A stretch of DNA of 64,000 bases from JARRQJ01 sp963761035 (GTDB lineage: Bacteria > Pseudomonadota > Gammaproteobacteria > DRLM01): contig CAVXFH010000002.1 in the NCBI GenBank assembly GCA_963761035.1, positions 868,001 through 932,000 of the forward strand, given 5' to 3'. This document shows, piece by piece, positions 1 to 8,609 of the stretch (position 1 is its first letter; each line of letters starts with the position of its first letter). A program made the translations under genes and the position numbers. The notes under the pieces were generated by a model. That model worked only from the letters and a program-made list of their open reading frames with translations. It ran no database searches and was not told the origin of the DNA.

Positions 1-1207
1 CGCGATCGCCGCCGCAACCAAAGACGCACCACAGCTGTCCCCGGCAATGTTCGCGCAAAGCGGTCAGCGCCTGTTCCAAGGCATCGGGGGTGTGGGCATA
101 ATCAACCACTACCAAGGGGCGACGGCCGTCGCCGCCAAAACACTCCATGCGCCCTATCACCGGGCGTACCTGGGCAAGCCGTTGCAGGGCTTCGGGCAAG
201 GCCATGCCCTTCACCAGCAGGACAGCTAAGACTGCCAACAGATTACTGGCGTTAAATCGACCGAGGAGCGGGCTGTGCAAACTCCCCGCTCCCCAGGGGG
301 TCTGCACGGACATTACCAAACCGCTGCGACTGAGTTGCACCACGGTACCTTGCACATGAGGCACACGCGCCGCCGCGGCCGTACCCAAACCGTAACTCAC
401 CGCCGTCACGGTGGGACGAATACTGGCAAGTATCTCTCGGCCAAACTCATCGTCACCGTTTACTACGGCATAACGCAGGCCGGGCGCCTGAAACAAGCCG
501 TGCTTGGCCGCCCCATAGGCGGCCATGTCACCGTGGTAATCCAAGTGATCGCGGCTCAAGTTGGTAAACACCGCAGCGGCGAATGTCACACCGGCGACCC
601 GCCCTTGATCTAGGGCATGGGAAGAGACCTCCATGGCGACGCTGCGGGCGCCGGCTGCACGCATATCGGCGAACAAGCGATGCAGCGTGACGGCATCGGG
701 TGTGGTGTGCGTGCCCGGCGTCAATCTACCTGCCAAACCATTACCGAGTGTGCCAACGATACCGCAGGGACGATCGTCGCGATGTAAGGCATGAGCGAGA
801 AATTGGCTGCAAGAGGTCTTGCCGTTGGTGCCGGTGATCCCCACCACGAATAAATCGCGGGAAGGATAACCGTAAAAACGCTCGGCGATCACACCCGCCT
901 GTCGAGAGAGCTTGGGCACCGCCAGCAGGGGCACCGTACCGACTTGCGCGGACGAGAATGCACCTTCGCCTTCCTCGATCTCATAAGCCACGGCGATGGC
1001 GCCGCGCGCCACGGCGGCGGCGATAAATTCATGGCCGCGCTGCACCAGCCCGTTGCAGGCCAAAAACAGATATCCGGCTTGCACCTCGCGGCTGTCCAGG
1101 GCGACGCCCTGTATCGCTCGATCATCGCCTGCGCGGACCGCCGCGACTCCCTCCAGCAGTTCGCTGAGCCACACGCCGCCTTCCCGGGATTGGCGCGCCG
1201 GCATCAT
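1..1207 (-). CDS. murE: MurE, UDP-MurNAc-tripeptide ligase (3' end outside window)
   Basis: Cytoplasmic Mur ligase that adds the third stem-peptide residue (meso-diaminopimelate in most Gram-negatives) to UDP-MurNAc-L-Ala-D-Glu. I translated the reverse strand by hand: the frame is open for 402 codons to the window edge. It shows the ATP-binding loop GITGTNGKTS near residue 126, TTPDAVTLHRLFADM, the MEVSSHALDQGR motif, FTNLSRDHLDYHG and DYAHTPDALE, all typical of MurE and in the expected order. The start ATG at 1207 overlaps the ftsI stop as ATGA, so the two are translationally coupled. The gene is truncated only by the window boundary; the C-terminal third, with the residues that choose diaminopimelate over lysine, is not visible. 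Confidence 0.95.
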   Translation of the reverse strand, partial: MMPARQSREGGVWLSELLEGVAAVRAGDDRAIQGVALDSREVQAGYLFLACNGLVQRGHEFIAAAVARGAIAVAYEIEEGEGAFSSAQVGTVPLLAVPKLSRQAGVIAERFYGYPSRDLFVVGITGTNGKTSCSQFLAHALHRDDRPCGIVGTLGNGLAGRLTPGTHTTPDAVTLHRLFADMRAAGARSVAMEVSSHALDQGRVAGVTFAAAVFTNLSRDHLDYHGDMAAYGAAKHGLFQAPGLRYAVVNGDDEFGREILASIRPTVTAVSYGLGTAAAARVPHVQGTVVQLSRSGLVMSVQTPWGAGSLHSPLLGRFNASNLLAVLAVLLVKGMALPEALQRLAQVRPVIGRMECFGGDGRRPLVVVDYAHTPDALEQALTALREHCRGQLWCVFGCGGDR

Positions 1208-2916
1208 GATACCCCCGCCTTTGCCATCTTGGTTCCGTTCAAGGAGGGCAGATCGTCGGGGGCGATATCCAGTAAACGCATGGCACCGTTCATCACCCGG
1301 CTGAATACCGGCGCCGCCACCAAGCCGCCGTAATAGCGGTCGCTGCGCGGATCATTGATCACCACCACCATCACTAAGCGCGGCCGAGTCGCCGGGATCA
1401 TGCCCGCGAACAGCGCGACATAGCTGTCTTCCTCATAGCCGCCCGGGGTGGATCTACGTACCGTACCGGTCTTGCCGGCGACGTGATAACCCGGCACTCG
1501 CGCCAACCCGCCGGTACCTTCATCGCTAACTACGCCTTCCAACATGGCGATCACCTGCCGCGCGGTTTTGGCTTTCATCACCCGTTCGCTTTCTTGTGCA
1601 TTTTCCACAGGTACGAATGAAACGGGCTTGAGTTCACCGCCCGCCGCCAAGGCCGCGTAGGCGCGCGCCAATTGCAGGGTGGATACCGACAGGCCGTAGC
1701 CATAGGAGAAGGCGGCATGATCAATGGGGTACCAGTGATGATAATCCGGCAAAGTTCCCGCCGTCTCTCCGGGGAATTCGGCCCCGCTCATGGTGCCGAA
1801 ACCCACCTTGCGGAACATCGTCCACAAACGTTCGGCGGGCAGGGACAGCGCGATCTTGCTGGCGCCAACATTGCTGGATTTCGCGATGACGTTACTGACA
1901 TTGATCAACCCGTAGTCGTGGGTATCGTGAACGGTGTTGGACCCCACCCGTAAGGTGCCCGGCTCGGTGTCGATCAAGGTATCGGGGCGATATTGGCCGG
2001 ATTCCAGTGCCATGGCCACGGTAAACGGCTTCACTGTTGAACCCGGTTCGAACACATCGGTGACGGCGCGATTGCGATAATGACTGCTGCGCAAACTATC
2101 GCGGTTATTAGGATTGTAGGTGGGTTGATTGACCATGGCCAACACCTCTCCGGTCTTCACGTCCAGCACCACCGCCGAACCCGATGCCGCCCGATTTTCC
2201 TGCACTGCCGCCTTGAGTTCGCGATAAGCTAGATATTGAATACGTCGATCGATGCTGAGTTTCAGATCCCGGCCCGGCACCGGCTCATTGATGCGTTCCA
2301 CCGTTTCCACGATGCGTCCCAAACGATCCCTAATCACCCGCATGCTGCCCGGCGTTCCACGCAGCACCTGTTCGTAGGCGAGTTCGGCGCCTTCCTGGCC
2401 CACATCATCCACATTGGTAAAACCCAGCACATGACCGGCCACTTCGCCGGCCGGATAGTAACGGCGGTACTCCCGTTGCGTGGACACTCCGGGGATATCA
2501 AGCGCCATCACCTGATCCGCCAAGGCCGGCGGCACGTCGCGCTTGAGGTAGACGAATTCGCGATTGGAATTTTCGCGCAAACGCTCCCTGATCCAGCGCA
2601 CATTCAGATCCAGCAGTTTAGCGAGGCGCGACCATTGCGCCGGCACCTCCGACAATTGCTGGGGATCGGCCCAAATGGAATCCACGGGGGTACTGATGGC
2701 CAAGGGCTCGTTATTGCGGTCGGTAATCATACCGCGATGGGCCGGAATGCTTACTACCCGCAAAGAACGGGCATCGCCCTGCTCCTGCAAAAAGGCTTGA
2801 TGCAGCAGTTGTAGATCCACCGCCCGCCACAACAACAGACCCGCTGCCGCCATCATCACGCCGAGCAAAAATATGCGCCGCCCTCGATAAGATGCTGCAC
2901 CCTTATTTATCGTCAT
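1204..2916 (-). CDS. ftsI: FtsI/PBP3, septal peptidoglycan transpeptidase
   Basis: Class B penicillin-binding protein of the divisome that cross-links septal peptidoglycan in the periplasm. The 570 residues match the family length. One N-terminal membrane anchor (about residues 14-34) is followed by the dimerisation/pedestal region (HRGMITDRN, GRIVETV) and the transpeptidase domain with the three penicillin-binding motifs in order: SxxK in GSTVKPF (serine near 292), SSN near 347 and KTGT near 481. It overlaps ftsL by four bases upstream and murE by four downstream, the standard dcw arrangement. I see no damage. Identification is firm from motifs and neighbours. Confidence 0.97.
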   Translation of the reverse strand: MTINKGAASYRGRRIFLLGVMMAAAGLLLWRAVDLQLLHQAFLQEQGDARSLRVVSIPAHRGMITDRNNEPLAISTPVDSIWADPQQLSEVPAQWSRLAKLLDLNVRWIRERLRENSNREFVYLKRDVPPALADQVMALDIPGVSTQREYRRYYPAGEVAGHVLGFTNVDDVGQEGAELAYEQVLRGTPGSMRVIRDRLGRIVETVERINEPVPGRDLKLSIDRRIQYLAYRELKAAVQENRAASGSAVVLDVKTGEVLAMVNQPTYNPNNRDSLRSSHYRNRAVTDVFEPGSTVKPFTVAMALESGQYRPDTLIDTEPGTLRVGSNTVHDTHDYGLINVSNVIAKSSNVGASKIALSLPAERLWTMFRKVGFGTMSGAEFPGETAGTLPDYHHWYPIDHAAFSYGYGLSVSTLQLARAYAALAAGGELKPVSFVPVENAQESERVMKAKTARQVIAMLEGVVSDEGTGGLARVPGYHVAGKTGTVRRSTPGGYEEDSYVALFAGMIPATRPRLVMVVVINDPRSDRYYGGLVAAPVFSRVMNGAMRLLDIAPDDLPSLNGTKMAKAGVS

Positions 2917-3209
2917 GGTTGCAAAATCACCACTTGGCCGGGATCGGGACTCACCATCCCCAACTTAGCGCCTGCGCTTCCTTCTACCCGACCATGCGTT
3001 GTCAGGGTGCTCTGCTCCAATTGCAGTTGCCCCCATTCAATATCCATGGCGTCCCGAGATTTATGCAGGGACTGCAGCTCCACGAACAACTTGCGGTTTT
3101 GGTGTTTGGCGTACACAACGCCCAAGGCGGACACCACCAACAGCGTTATCATCGCTATAATGGTACGCACCGGGGGCTTCTTAACTTGCTGGGATGTTCG
3201 AAGACTCAT
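2913..3209 (-). CDS. ftsL: FtsL, divisome bitopic membrane protein
   Basis: Small bitopic inner-membrane protein that, with FtsB and FtsQ, activates FtsWI at the septum. The 98 residues hold a short basic cytoplasmic tail, one transmembrane segment (about residues 17-37, TIIAMITLLVVSALGVVYA) and a periplasmic stretch rich in Q, L and E with heptad spacing that fits the expected coiled coil. Sequence conservation in this family is low, so the call rests on size, topology and its position between rsmH and ftsI. ATGA-type overlaps on both sides indicate coupling. Confidence 0.92.
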   Translation of the reverse strand: MSLRTSQQVKKPPVRTIIAMITLLVVSALGVVYAKHQNRKLFVELQSLHKSRDAMDIEWGQLQLEQSTLTTHGRVEGSAGAKLGMVSPDPGQVVILQP

Positions 3210-4141
3210 AATTTTTCCGCCGCCCGTAATACGGCGCTGCGCGCGCGCGGATTGGCCGCCAGTTCCGCATCACTGGGAAATAGCGGTTTACCCACTACTC
3301 GCATGGTGGGCTTGAAAGCCGTCGCCGGTACCGGCATACCGGGAAGAATGTCGCTGCCGCCCCGCGCTTCGTCGCGCATAAAGCGTTTGACGATACGATC
3401 CTCCAATGAATGAAAACTGATGACCACGAGACGACCGCCGGGCGTCAGCACCTTTAATGCTTGACGTAAACTCTGCTCCAAGTCCTGCAGTTCGCGGTTA
3501 ATATGAATACGGATGGCCTGAAAGGTTCGCGTCGCCGGATGCTTGTCGCGCTCCCAAGCGGGATTGGCGGCGGCCACTATCTCCGCCAGTTGCAGGGTCG
3601 TTGTGATGGGTGCCGCCTGCCTTGCTCGTATAATTGCCCTGGCGATACGCTTGGCAAAGCGTTCTTCACCGTAAATCTTTAGCGCGTGAGCGATATCGGT
3701 TTCGGCGGCACGCGCCAACCACACTGCGGCACTTTCGCCTTGAGTAGTGTCCATGCGCATGTCCAATGGTCCCTCGCGGAGGAAACTGAATCCCCGCTCC
3801 GCCGTATCCAACTGAGGCGACGATACCCCGAGGTCGAACAATATCCCGTTCACCTTGCCCGACACCGCCTCGATCTCCGCGAAGTACTCCAACATGGCGA
3901 ACGAACCCTGAAAAACTGTAAAGTGGCGATCCCTCGCCGACCGTTCCCTGGCCACCTCCACCGCCTGTGGATCCTTATCAATGGCGATGAGGCGTCCGCC
4001 TAAATCCAATCGCTGCAAAATCGCAGCGGTATGACCACCCCGCCCGAAGGTTGCATCCACATAGATGCCCGCGGCATGTATGTGAAGCGCCGCCATCACC
4101 TCCTGTAACATCACGGGGAGATGGACCTTTTCTTCGGCCAT
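3206..4141 (-). CDS. rsmH: RsmH, 16S rRNA m4C1402 methyltransferase
   Basis: SAM-dependent N4-methyltransferase that modifies C1402 in the ribosomal P site (formerly mraW). I place the start at the ATG at 4141, giving 311 residues, because the family begins close to HLPVMLQEV; an in-frame extension to 4246 would add 35 atypical residues and run into mraZ. Visible motifs are the SAM-binding DATFGRGGHT, IDKDPQA, ILFDLGVSSPQLD, GFSFLREGPLDMRMD and the C-terminal VISFHSLEDRIVK. The gene begins five bases after the mraZ stop and overlaps ftsL by four bases, so it is part of the mra/dcw operon. Confidence 0.95.
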   Translation of the reverse strand: MAEEKVHLPVMLQEVMAALHIHAAGIYVDATFGRGGHTAAILQRLDLGGRLIAIDKDPQAVEVARERSARDRHFTVFQGSFAMLEYFAEIEAVSGKVNGILFDLGVSSPQLDTAERGFSFLREGPLDMRMDTTQGESAAVWLARAAETDIAHALKIYGEERFAKRIARAIIRARQAAPITTTLQLAEIVAAANPAWERDKHPATRTFQAIRIHINRELQDLEQSLRQALKVLTPGGRLVVISFHSLEDRIVKRFMRDEARGGSDILPGMPVPATAFKPTMRVVGKPLFPSDAELAANPRARSAVLRAAEKL

Positions 4142-4146
4142 CGGCG

Positions 4147-4599
4147 CTACAGGGAAAGCGTTTCCAGTTCCGCCGGCAGAGGCTGGTCGCTGTCGTCTTC
4201 CGTCAGCCACTGCTCGCGACGCTCTTCCCAACTCCCCTCGCTCCACAATTCAAAGCGATTGCCTTGCCCGATCAACACTGCCCGTTTATCCAAGTCAGCG
4301 AACTCACGTAGTGGGGGCGGTAACAGTATCCGGCCGGCGCTATCCAACTCCACCTCGGTGGCGTGCCCGATCAATAGGCGCTGCAAGCGACGCGCTCGTT
4401 CGTTGAAACTGGGGAGTTTGACCAGTTTGCGCTCGATCTCTTCCCACTCGGGCAGGGGGTAAACCAGCAGGCAGCGATCACGGTCTACGGTGAGCACCAA
4501 TTGGCCGCGGCAGCTTTCCTGGAGACGATCGCGGTACTTGACCGGCATTGCCAAGCGGCCTTTTGCATCCAAATTGAGTGGATTGACCCCGCGAAACAC
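4147..4599 (-). CDS. mraZ: MraZ, dcw-operon transcriptional repressor
   Basis: AbrB-fold DNA-binding protein that represses the mra/dcw promoter. The N-terminal module reads FRGVNPLNLDAKGRLAMP, the classic MraZ signature, and the second half repeats the fold (VELDSAGRILLPPPLREFA). I choose a GTG start at 4599 (150 residues): it puts the protein at the family's usual beginning and length, and a strong Shine-Dalgarno (AGGGGGG) lies five bases upstream. An in-frame ATG at 4620 would add seven unconserved residues and leave that ribosome-binding site inside the gene. It is the first gene of the cluster, preceded by its own operator and promoter. Confidence 0.95.
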   Translation of the reverse strand: MFRGVNPLNLDAKGRLAMPVKYRDRLQESCRGQLVLTVDRDRCLLVYPLPEWEEIERKLVKLPSFNERARRLQRLLIGHATEVELDSAGRILLPPPLREFADLDKRAVLIGQGNRFELWSEGSWEERREQWLTEDDSDQPLPAELETLSL

Positions 4600-4630
4600 C
4601 CCGTCCCCCCTCATCACCACGCTGCAAATA

Positions 4631-4655
4631 TTCCACCATTACCCACTTTTTCCCA
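4631..4655 (-). promoter_or_regulatory. MraZ operator (three TGGGN-type boxes, 10-bp period)
   Basis: On the reverse strand three boxes occur at exact 10-bp spacing: TGGGA (4651-4655), TGGGT (4641-4645) and TGGAA (4631-4635). The known E. coli MraZ site consists of TGGGN repeats separated by five bases, so two boxes match exactly and the third by four of five. They lie between the promoter and the mraZ start, as expected for autorepression. Confidence 0.85.
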
Positions 4656-4664
4656 CTTCGAAAC

Positions 4665-4694
4665 ACTATAGGTAGCGTAATGCCCCCATGTCAA
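4665..4694 (-). promoter_or_regulatory. Sigma-70 promoter of the mra/dcw cluster
   Basis: The reverse strand has a perfect -35 TTGACA (4689-4694), an 18-bp spacer and a -10 TATAGT (4665-4670). The -10 sits just upstream of the MraZ boxes, so bound MraZ would block initiation. It is the only strong promoter-like element I see in front of mraZ. Confidence 0.75.
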
Positions 4695-4877
4695 GAAAAT
4701 TTGCTGGGAAATTTCTACCATTCCTGCTTACACGACAGTAACTTAGGCGAACAAACCGAACCTGGAAATGAAGTGCGATAAAAACAAGAAGCACTCTAAA
4801 TCAGCAGCTTGAGAAAGGGTCTTTGGACGATGGTTTAAGAAATTAGGCGGCGAATCGCTTCAAATAAAAATGTAAAA

Positions 4878-5225
4878 GGAGTCGGCCGATAAGCCGGGTT
4901 CTGTCGTGGACAGTCATTCGTCTGCGATGTGTGTCACCACACACCTGTAGCGACCTACCCGGGGACAGCGCGGGCCACGCCAAGTCCCCCTATTTGGCCT
5001 TGCTCCGGGTGGGGTTTACCGTGCCGCGGCGTGTTGCCACCCGCGCGGTGCGCTCTTACCGCACCATTTCACCCTTACCTGCCCCTAGCGGGACATCGGC
5101 GGTATATTTTCTGTGGCACTTTCCGTGGGCTCACACCCCCCAGGCGTTACCTGGCACCCTGCCCTATGGAGCCCGGACTTTCCTCCACATCCCCGCAGGG
5201 ACACAGCGACTGCCTGGCCGACTCC
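4878..5225 (-). ncRNA. rnpB: RNase P RNA (class A)
   Basis: Catalytic RNA of RNase P, which matures tRNA 5' ends. The reverse strand begins GGAGTCGGCCAGGCAGTCGC, contains the universally conserved GAGGAAAGTCCGGGCTCC about 45 bases in, and closes with ACAGAACCCGGCTTATCGGC and GGCCGACTCC, which pairs with the 5' end to form helix P1. About 348 nt is normal for a bacterial type A molecule. It lies between mraZ and rsmI, transcribed leftward. The exact ends are set by the P1 pairing. A short run of AT-rich sequence precedes it, but I cannot fix a promoter with confidence. Confidence 0.95.
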
Positions 5226-5318
5226 GGACTATAAGATACAAGTGAAAAGAGTAAAGTAAAAGCAGAAAGAGAGACGGGATAATCAATTTTACCGATCATT
5301 CCCCCCTTTTTTAACGCT

Positions 5319-6182
5319 TCAACATTTTTCTCTTTCACTCTGCAGTTTTATCGCTGTTTGATACAGCCGATTCCTTTTTTCGCCGCTAATCCTTGCCGCC
5401 AAGGCCACCGCCTGCTTAAGCGGTAATTCTTCAAGCAGGATTTCCAGAAGACGCTGTGAATCGTGTCCATCGGCGCCATTATCGACAACAGGCCCAGCAC
5501 CTTGTACCACGATCACGCATTCGCCCTTTTGTTGTTGCGGATCTTCTTGCACCCAGCGTAACAAACCTTCAAGGGTGTCCTTGCGAATGGTCTCGTATAA
5601 TTTGGTTAACTCCCGCGCCAGCACCGCCTCGCGTGTACCCCCGAATATCTCTGTCATCTCCCTCAAGCTCGCGGCCAAGCGGTGCGGCGCCTCGTAAAAC
5701 AATAAAGTACGGTCTTCCGCGCGCAACCTTGTCAATCGCCCGCGGCGTGCGGCGCTCTTGGCGGGGAGAAAGCCTTCGAAGGCAAAGCGATCGGTAGGCA
5801 GGCCCGATCCCGCCAAGGCCGCCGCTACCGCGCTGGCGCCTGGAATCGGAACAACCCGAATGCCCGCGGCATGGGCGGCGCGCACCAGGTGATAACCGGG
5901 GTCGCTCAATAAAGGAGTACCGGCGTCGCTTATCAGCGCCACACTGTCTCCGCCGCGCAGGCGGTCAATCAATTTCTCCGCTTCTTGCCGCTCGTTATGC
6001 TCATGGAAAGCAAGGCATGGCGTACTGATGCCGAAATGGCGCAGCAAACCGGCGCTATGCCGGGTATCTTCCGCTGCAATAAGCGTCACGCCACGCAACA
6101 CCTCGACCGCCCGCGGCGATATATCGCCGAGATTGCCGATGGGCGTAGCAACTATATATAGCGCACCTTTTACAATTGACAC
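5319..6182 (-). CDS. rsmI: RsmI, 16S rRNA 2'-O-ribose C1402 methyltransferase
   Basis: Tetrapyrrole-methylase-fold enzyme that 2'-O-methylates C1402, the nucleotide also modified by RsmH. I choose the GTG at 6182 (287 residues), since the family starts just before KGALYIVATPIGNLGD; the longer frame to 6326 would add 48 unconserved residues and overlap the lpoA start on the other strand. Family motifs visible are ATPIGNLGDIS, AEDTRHSAGLLRHFGI, LISDAGTPLLSDPG, PGASAVAAALAGSGLPTDRF and FYEAPHR. It is divergent from lpoA, the common arrangement in gammaproteobacteria. Confidence 0.94.
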   Translation of the reverse strand: MSIVKGALYIVATPIGNLGDISPRAVEVLRGVTLIAAEDTRHSAGLLRHFGISTPCLAFHEHNERQEAEKLIDRLRGGDSVALISDAGTPLLSDPGYHLVRAAHAAGIRVVPIPGASAVAAALAGSGLPTDRFAFEGFLPAKSAARRGRLTRLRAEDRTLLFYEAPHRLAASLREMTEIFGGTREAVLARELTKLYETIRKDTLEGLLRWVQEDPQQQKGECVIVVQGAGPVVDNGADGHDSQRLLEILLEELPLKQAVALAARISGEKRNRLYQTAIKLQSEREKC

Positions 6183-6204
6183 CTGCTGAACACCTGCCGA
6201 TACT
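6176..6204 (+). promoter_or_regulatory. Candidate sigma-70 promoter for lpoA
   Basis: TTGACA at 6176-6181, a 17-bp spacer and GATACT at 6199-6204 (four of six matches to the -10 consensus). It overlaps the rsmI start and would give a leader of about 90 bases before the lpoA ATG. This is assigned from consensus only. Confidence 0.4.
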
Positions 6205-6302
6205 GTGACGCTTGTGACATTTATATACCGCCACGCATCGCGTGATCGCCGTAACAGCTTCTCTTTTTTGCGTATGGATACCAGACCCGCCCAAACTACA
6301 TC

Positions 6303-8195
6303 ATGAAGGCGACCACTACAATCCACCGCTACTGGGCGCGGCTGCTTATATTGACGCTCTCCCTAGCCGCTTGCGCCACCGGACCACAATCGAAACAAGA
6401 AACGGCCGCTTCCCCCGCCGCCTTGGAGAACAAGGCGCGCAGCGCCGCTGACGGTGGCGATTATGCCATTGCGGCTCGGAAATACCTTGAACTGGCGGCA
6501 CTCTCCAGAGACGCCGCACGTTATGAGTACTTATTGAGCGCCGCCGAGGCATTTTGGCACGGCAACTTTATCGAGCAGGCCAAGCAAACCTTGCGCTCCC
6601 TGCCAACCGACGGCCTTAAGCCGCTACAACTCAGCCGGCGGCAAACGGTCACCGCCGCGGTGGCCTTGGCGGAGCACCATCCCCGTACAACCCTAATCGC
6701 GCTACAAACGGCTTTACAAACCGACACCCCGCCGGCGCTGAGCGCCACCATCCATGAATTGCGCGCCACGGCCTATAGCCAACTCGGCAACTTTTTGGAA
6801 GCGGCGCGAGAGCGGGTCGCCCTAGCGCCCCTGTTAACTGATCGACAAGCCGCGCATCGTAATGAACAGGCGCTGTGGCAAGCCTTGATGTCATTGTCCG
6901 GTACCGCTTTGGAAAGTCTGCGTAGCGCGCCGCCGCCGGATATCTTGAGCGGCTGGTTGGAATTGGCGATTATCGCCAAGACCGCGCTCACTCAAACCAC
7001 CGCCTTGGATCAACGCATTGCTGACTGGCGCACCCGCTATCCCCACCATCCCGCCTCGGAAGATTTGATGGCATCCTTGTTGGCGCAGCAACCGGAGAGA
7101 CTTCGTAGTCGACCTGCGCATATCGCGCTGCTATTGCCCTTGAGCGGCCCCTTTGCCAAATCGGCGGAAGCGATACGGGACGGCTTTCTTGCCGCCTACT
7201 TCCAAAGGCCGGCGCAAGACTATCTGCCCGTCATCCAGGTCTATGACACCACCGGAACCGTAGACATCGTCCAACTCTACGGTCAGGCGGTCAAGGACGG
7301 CGCGGAATTTGTGGTGGGGCCGCTGGAAAAAGACGCCATCACCGCCTTGCGCCAAAGCAATATCGTCACCACCCCGACGCTGGCGCTCAACTACACAGAC
7401 AGCAACGACCCCGCCCCCGCGGATCTATATCAATTCGGTTTGGCCCCTGAAGACGAAGCACGCATGGTGGCGGAGCGCGCCTGGCTGGAAGGTCATCAAC
7501 AGGCCTTGGCGATTATCCCCGAGGGAGATTGGGGCAATCGCACCTTCCATGCCTTCGCGGAATACTGGCAACAACTGGGCGGCACAGTGGTCGGCGTTAA
7601 CACCTACGCCGTCAACAGCGACGATCAATCTTCCTCGCTGCGCAAGTTGCTCAACATCGATGATAGCGAGGCCCGCGCGCGCGCGCTGCGCAACACCTTG
7701 CAAACCGATATCAAATTCGAGGCATGGCGCCGCCACGATGCCGATTTTATTTTCATGTTGGCGTTTCCGCGCCAAGCGCGGCAGATACCGCCGCAGTTGA
7801 AGTTCTTATATGCCGGAGATTTGCCCATCTACGCGACTTCACATATCTTCGATGGCCGCTTGGACCGGGCCAAAGATCGCGACCTGGACGGGGTAATATT
7901 CACCGACATTCCGTGGCTGCTGACCCCTCAGCAGTTTCCGTTACGAGGCAAGACCCGCGAATTGTGGCCGGAAACCGCGGACCAATATGCGCGGTTGTAT
8001 GCCTTGGGACGCGACGCCTACAATTTGATCCCCGACCTCGACACATTGCGCGCCTCTCCCTATGAAGAATTCCCCGGCGCCACCGGGCGTCTAATCATTA
8101 ACGATTTTAATCGTATTCGCCGCATCTTGCTGTGGGCGCGCTTTTCGGGCGGGCTGCCGCGGCTGTTGCCGCAAATCGCCATAACCCAGCAATAA
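6303..8195 (+). CDS. lpoA: LpoA, lipoprotein activator of PBP1a
   Basis: Outer-membrane lipoprotein that crosses the periplasm to activate the peptidoglycan synthase PBP1a (LppC family). The 630 residues start with a signal peptide and a lipobox (SLAACATG, lipidated Cys near residue 24). An N-terminal TPR-like helical half (to about residue 260) is followed by a periplasmic-binding-protein fold beginning HIALLLPLSGPFAKSAEAIR and containing FVVGPLEKDAITAL. Its position next to rsmI and upstream of yraN and dolP matches the E. coli yraM-yraN-yraP order. It is intact, and its stop shares a base with the yraN ATG. Confidence 0.94.
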   Translation: MKATTTIHRYWARLLILTLSLAACATGPQSKQETAASPAALENKARSAADGGDYAIAARKYLELAALSRDAARYEYLLSAAEAFWHGNFIEQAKQTLRSLPTDGLKPLQLSRRQTVTAAVALAEHHPRTTLIALQTALQTDTPPALSATIHELRATAYSQLGNFLEAARERVALAPLLTDRQAAHRNEQALWQALMSLSGTALESLRSAPPPDILSGWLELAIIAKTALTQTTALDQRIADWRTRYPHHPASEDLMASLLAQQPERLRSRPAHIALLLPLSGPFAKSAEAIRDGFLAAYFQRPAQDYLPVIQVYDTTGTVDIVQLYGQAVKDGAEFVVGPLEKDAITALRQSNIVTTPTLALNYTDSNDPAPADLYQFGLAPEDEARMVAERAWLEGHQQALAIIPEGDWGNRTFHAFAEYWQQLGGTVVGVNTYAVNSDDQSSSLRKLLNIDDSEARARALRNTLQTDIKFEAWRRHDADFIFMLAFPRQARQIPPQLKFLYAGDLPIYATSHIFDGRLDRAKDRDLDGVIFTDIPWLLTPQQFPLRGKTRELWPETADQYARLYALGRDAYNLIPDLDTLRASPYEEFPGATGRLIINDFNRIRRILLWARFSGGLPRLLPQIAITQQ

Positions 8196-8578
8196 TGGAT
8201 CCGCGCCGTATGCCGCCCGGGGAACGCGGCCAAGCCGCGGAGACTCGAGCGTTGCGCTTTCTGCTCGACCAAGGACTGAAACTCGTCGCCCGCAATTACC
8301 GTTGCCGCTACGGCGAAATCGACCTGATCATGAGCGCTGGCGGTGTCATAGTTTTTGTCGAGGTGCGTTATCGCGGTAATCGCCGTTTCGCCGACGGCGC
8401 CGAATCTATTGACCGCCGTAAACGATCCAAACTGACCGCGACCGCGCTGCACTATCTGCAAGCCCATCCCAAGGCCGCCGCGCAAGCGGCGCGCTTTGAC
8501 GTAGTAGCCATTGCGGCTGACAAGGTGGAGAATAATAACCTGCGATGGATCCCTAATGCCTTTGGAGTCGACTTATGA
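8195..8578 (+). CDS. yraN: YraN family (UPF0102) nuclease-fold protein
   Basis: Small cytoplasmic protein of the UPF0102 family, with a restriction-endonuclease-like core and no firmly established role. I start it at the ATG at 8195, which overlaps the lpoA stop as TAATG and gives 127 residues, close to the family length; the frame is open further upstream into lpoA, but those residues are atypical. Conserved features are GERGQAAETRALRFL, NYRCRYGEIDLIM (the acidic GEIDLI core motif), VFVEVRYR and RRKRSKL near the end of the core. Translational coupling to lpoA is likely. Confidence 0.92.
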   Translation: MDPRRMPPGERGQAAETRALRFLLDQGLKLVARNYRCRYGEIDLIMSAGGVIVFVEVRYRGNRRFADGAESIDRRKRSKLTATALHYLQAHPKAAAQAARFDVVAIAADKVENNNLRWIPNAFGVDL

Positions 8579-8609
8579 TGTCCCTATGTAGCGAAGAAGG
8601 AGCACTAGC

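Noticed and set aside
4929..5245. Forward open frames of about 100 codons in the 4.9-5.2 kb region
   Set aside because: They lie entirely on the antisense strand of the RNase P RNA, whose conserved sequence explains the region.
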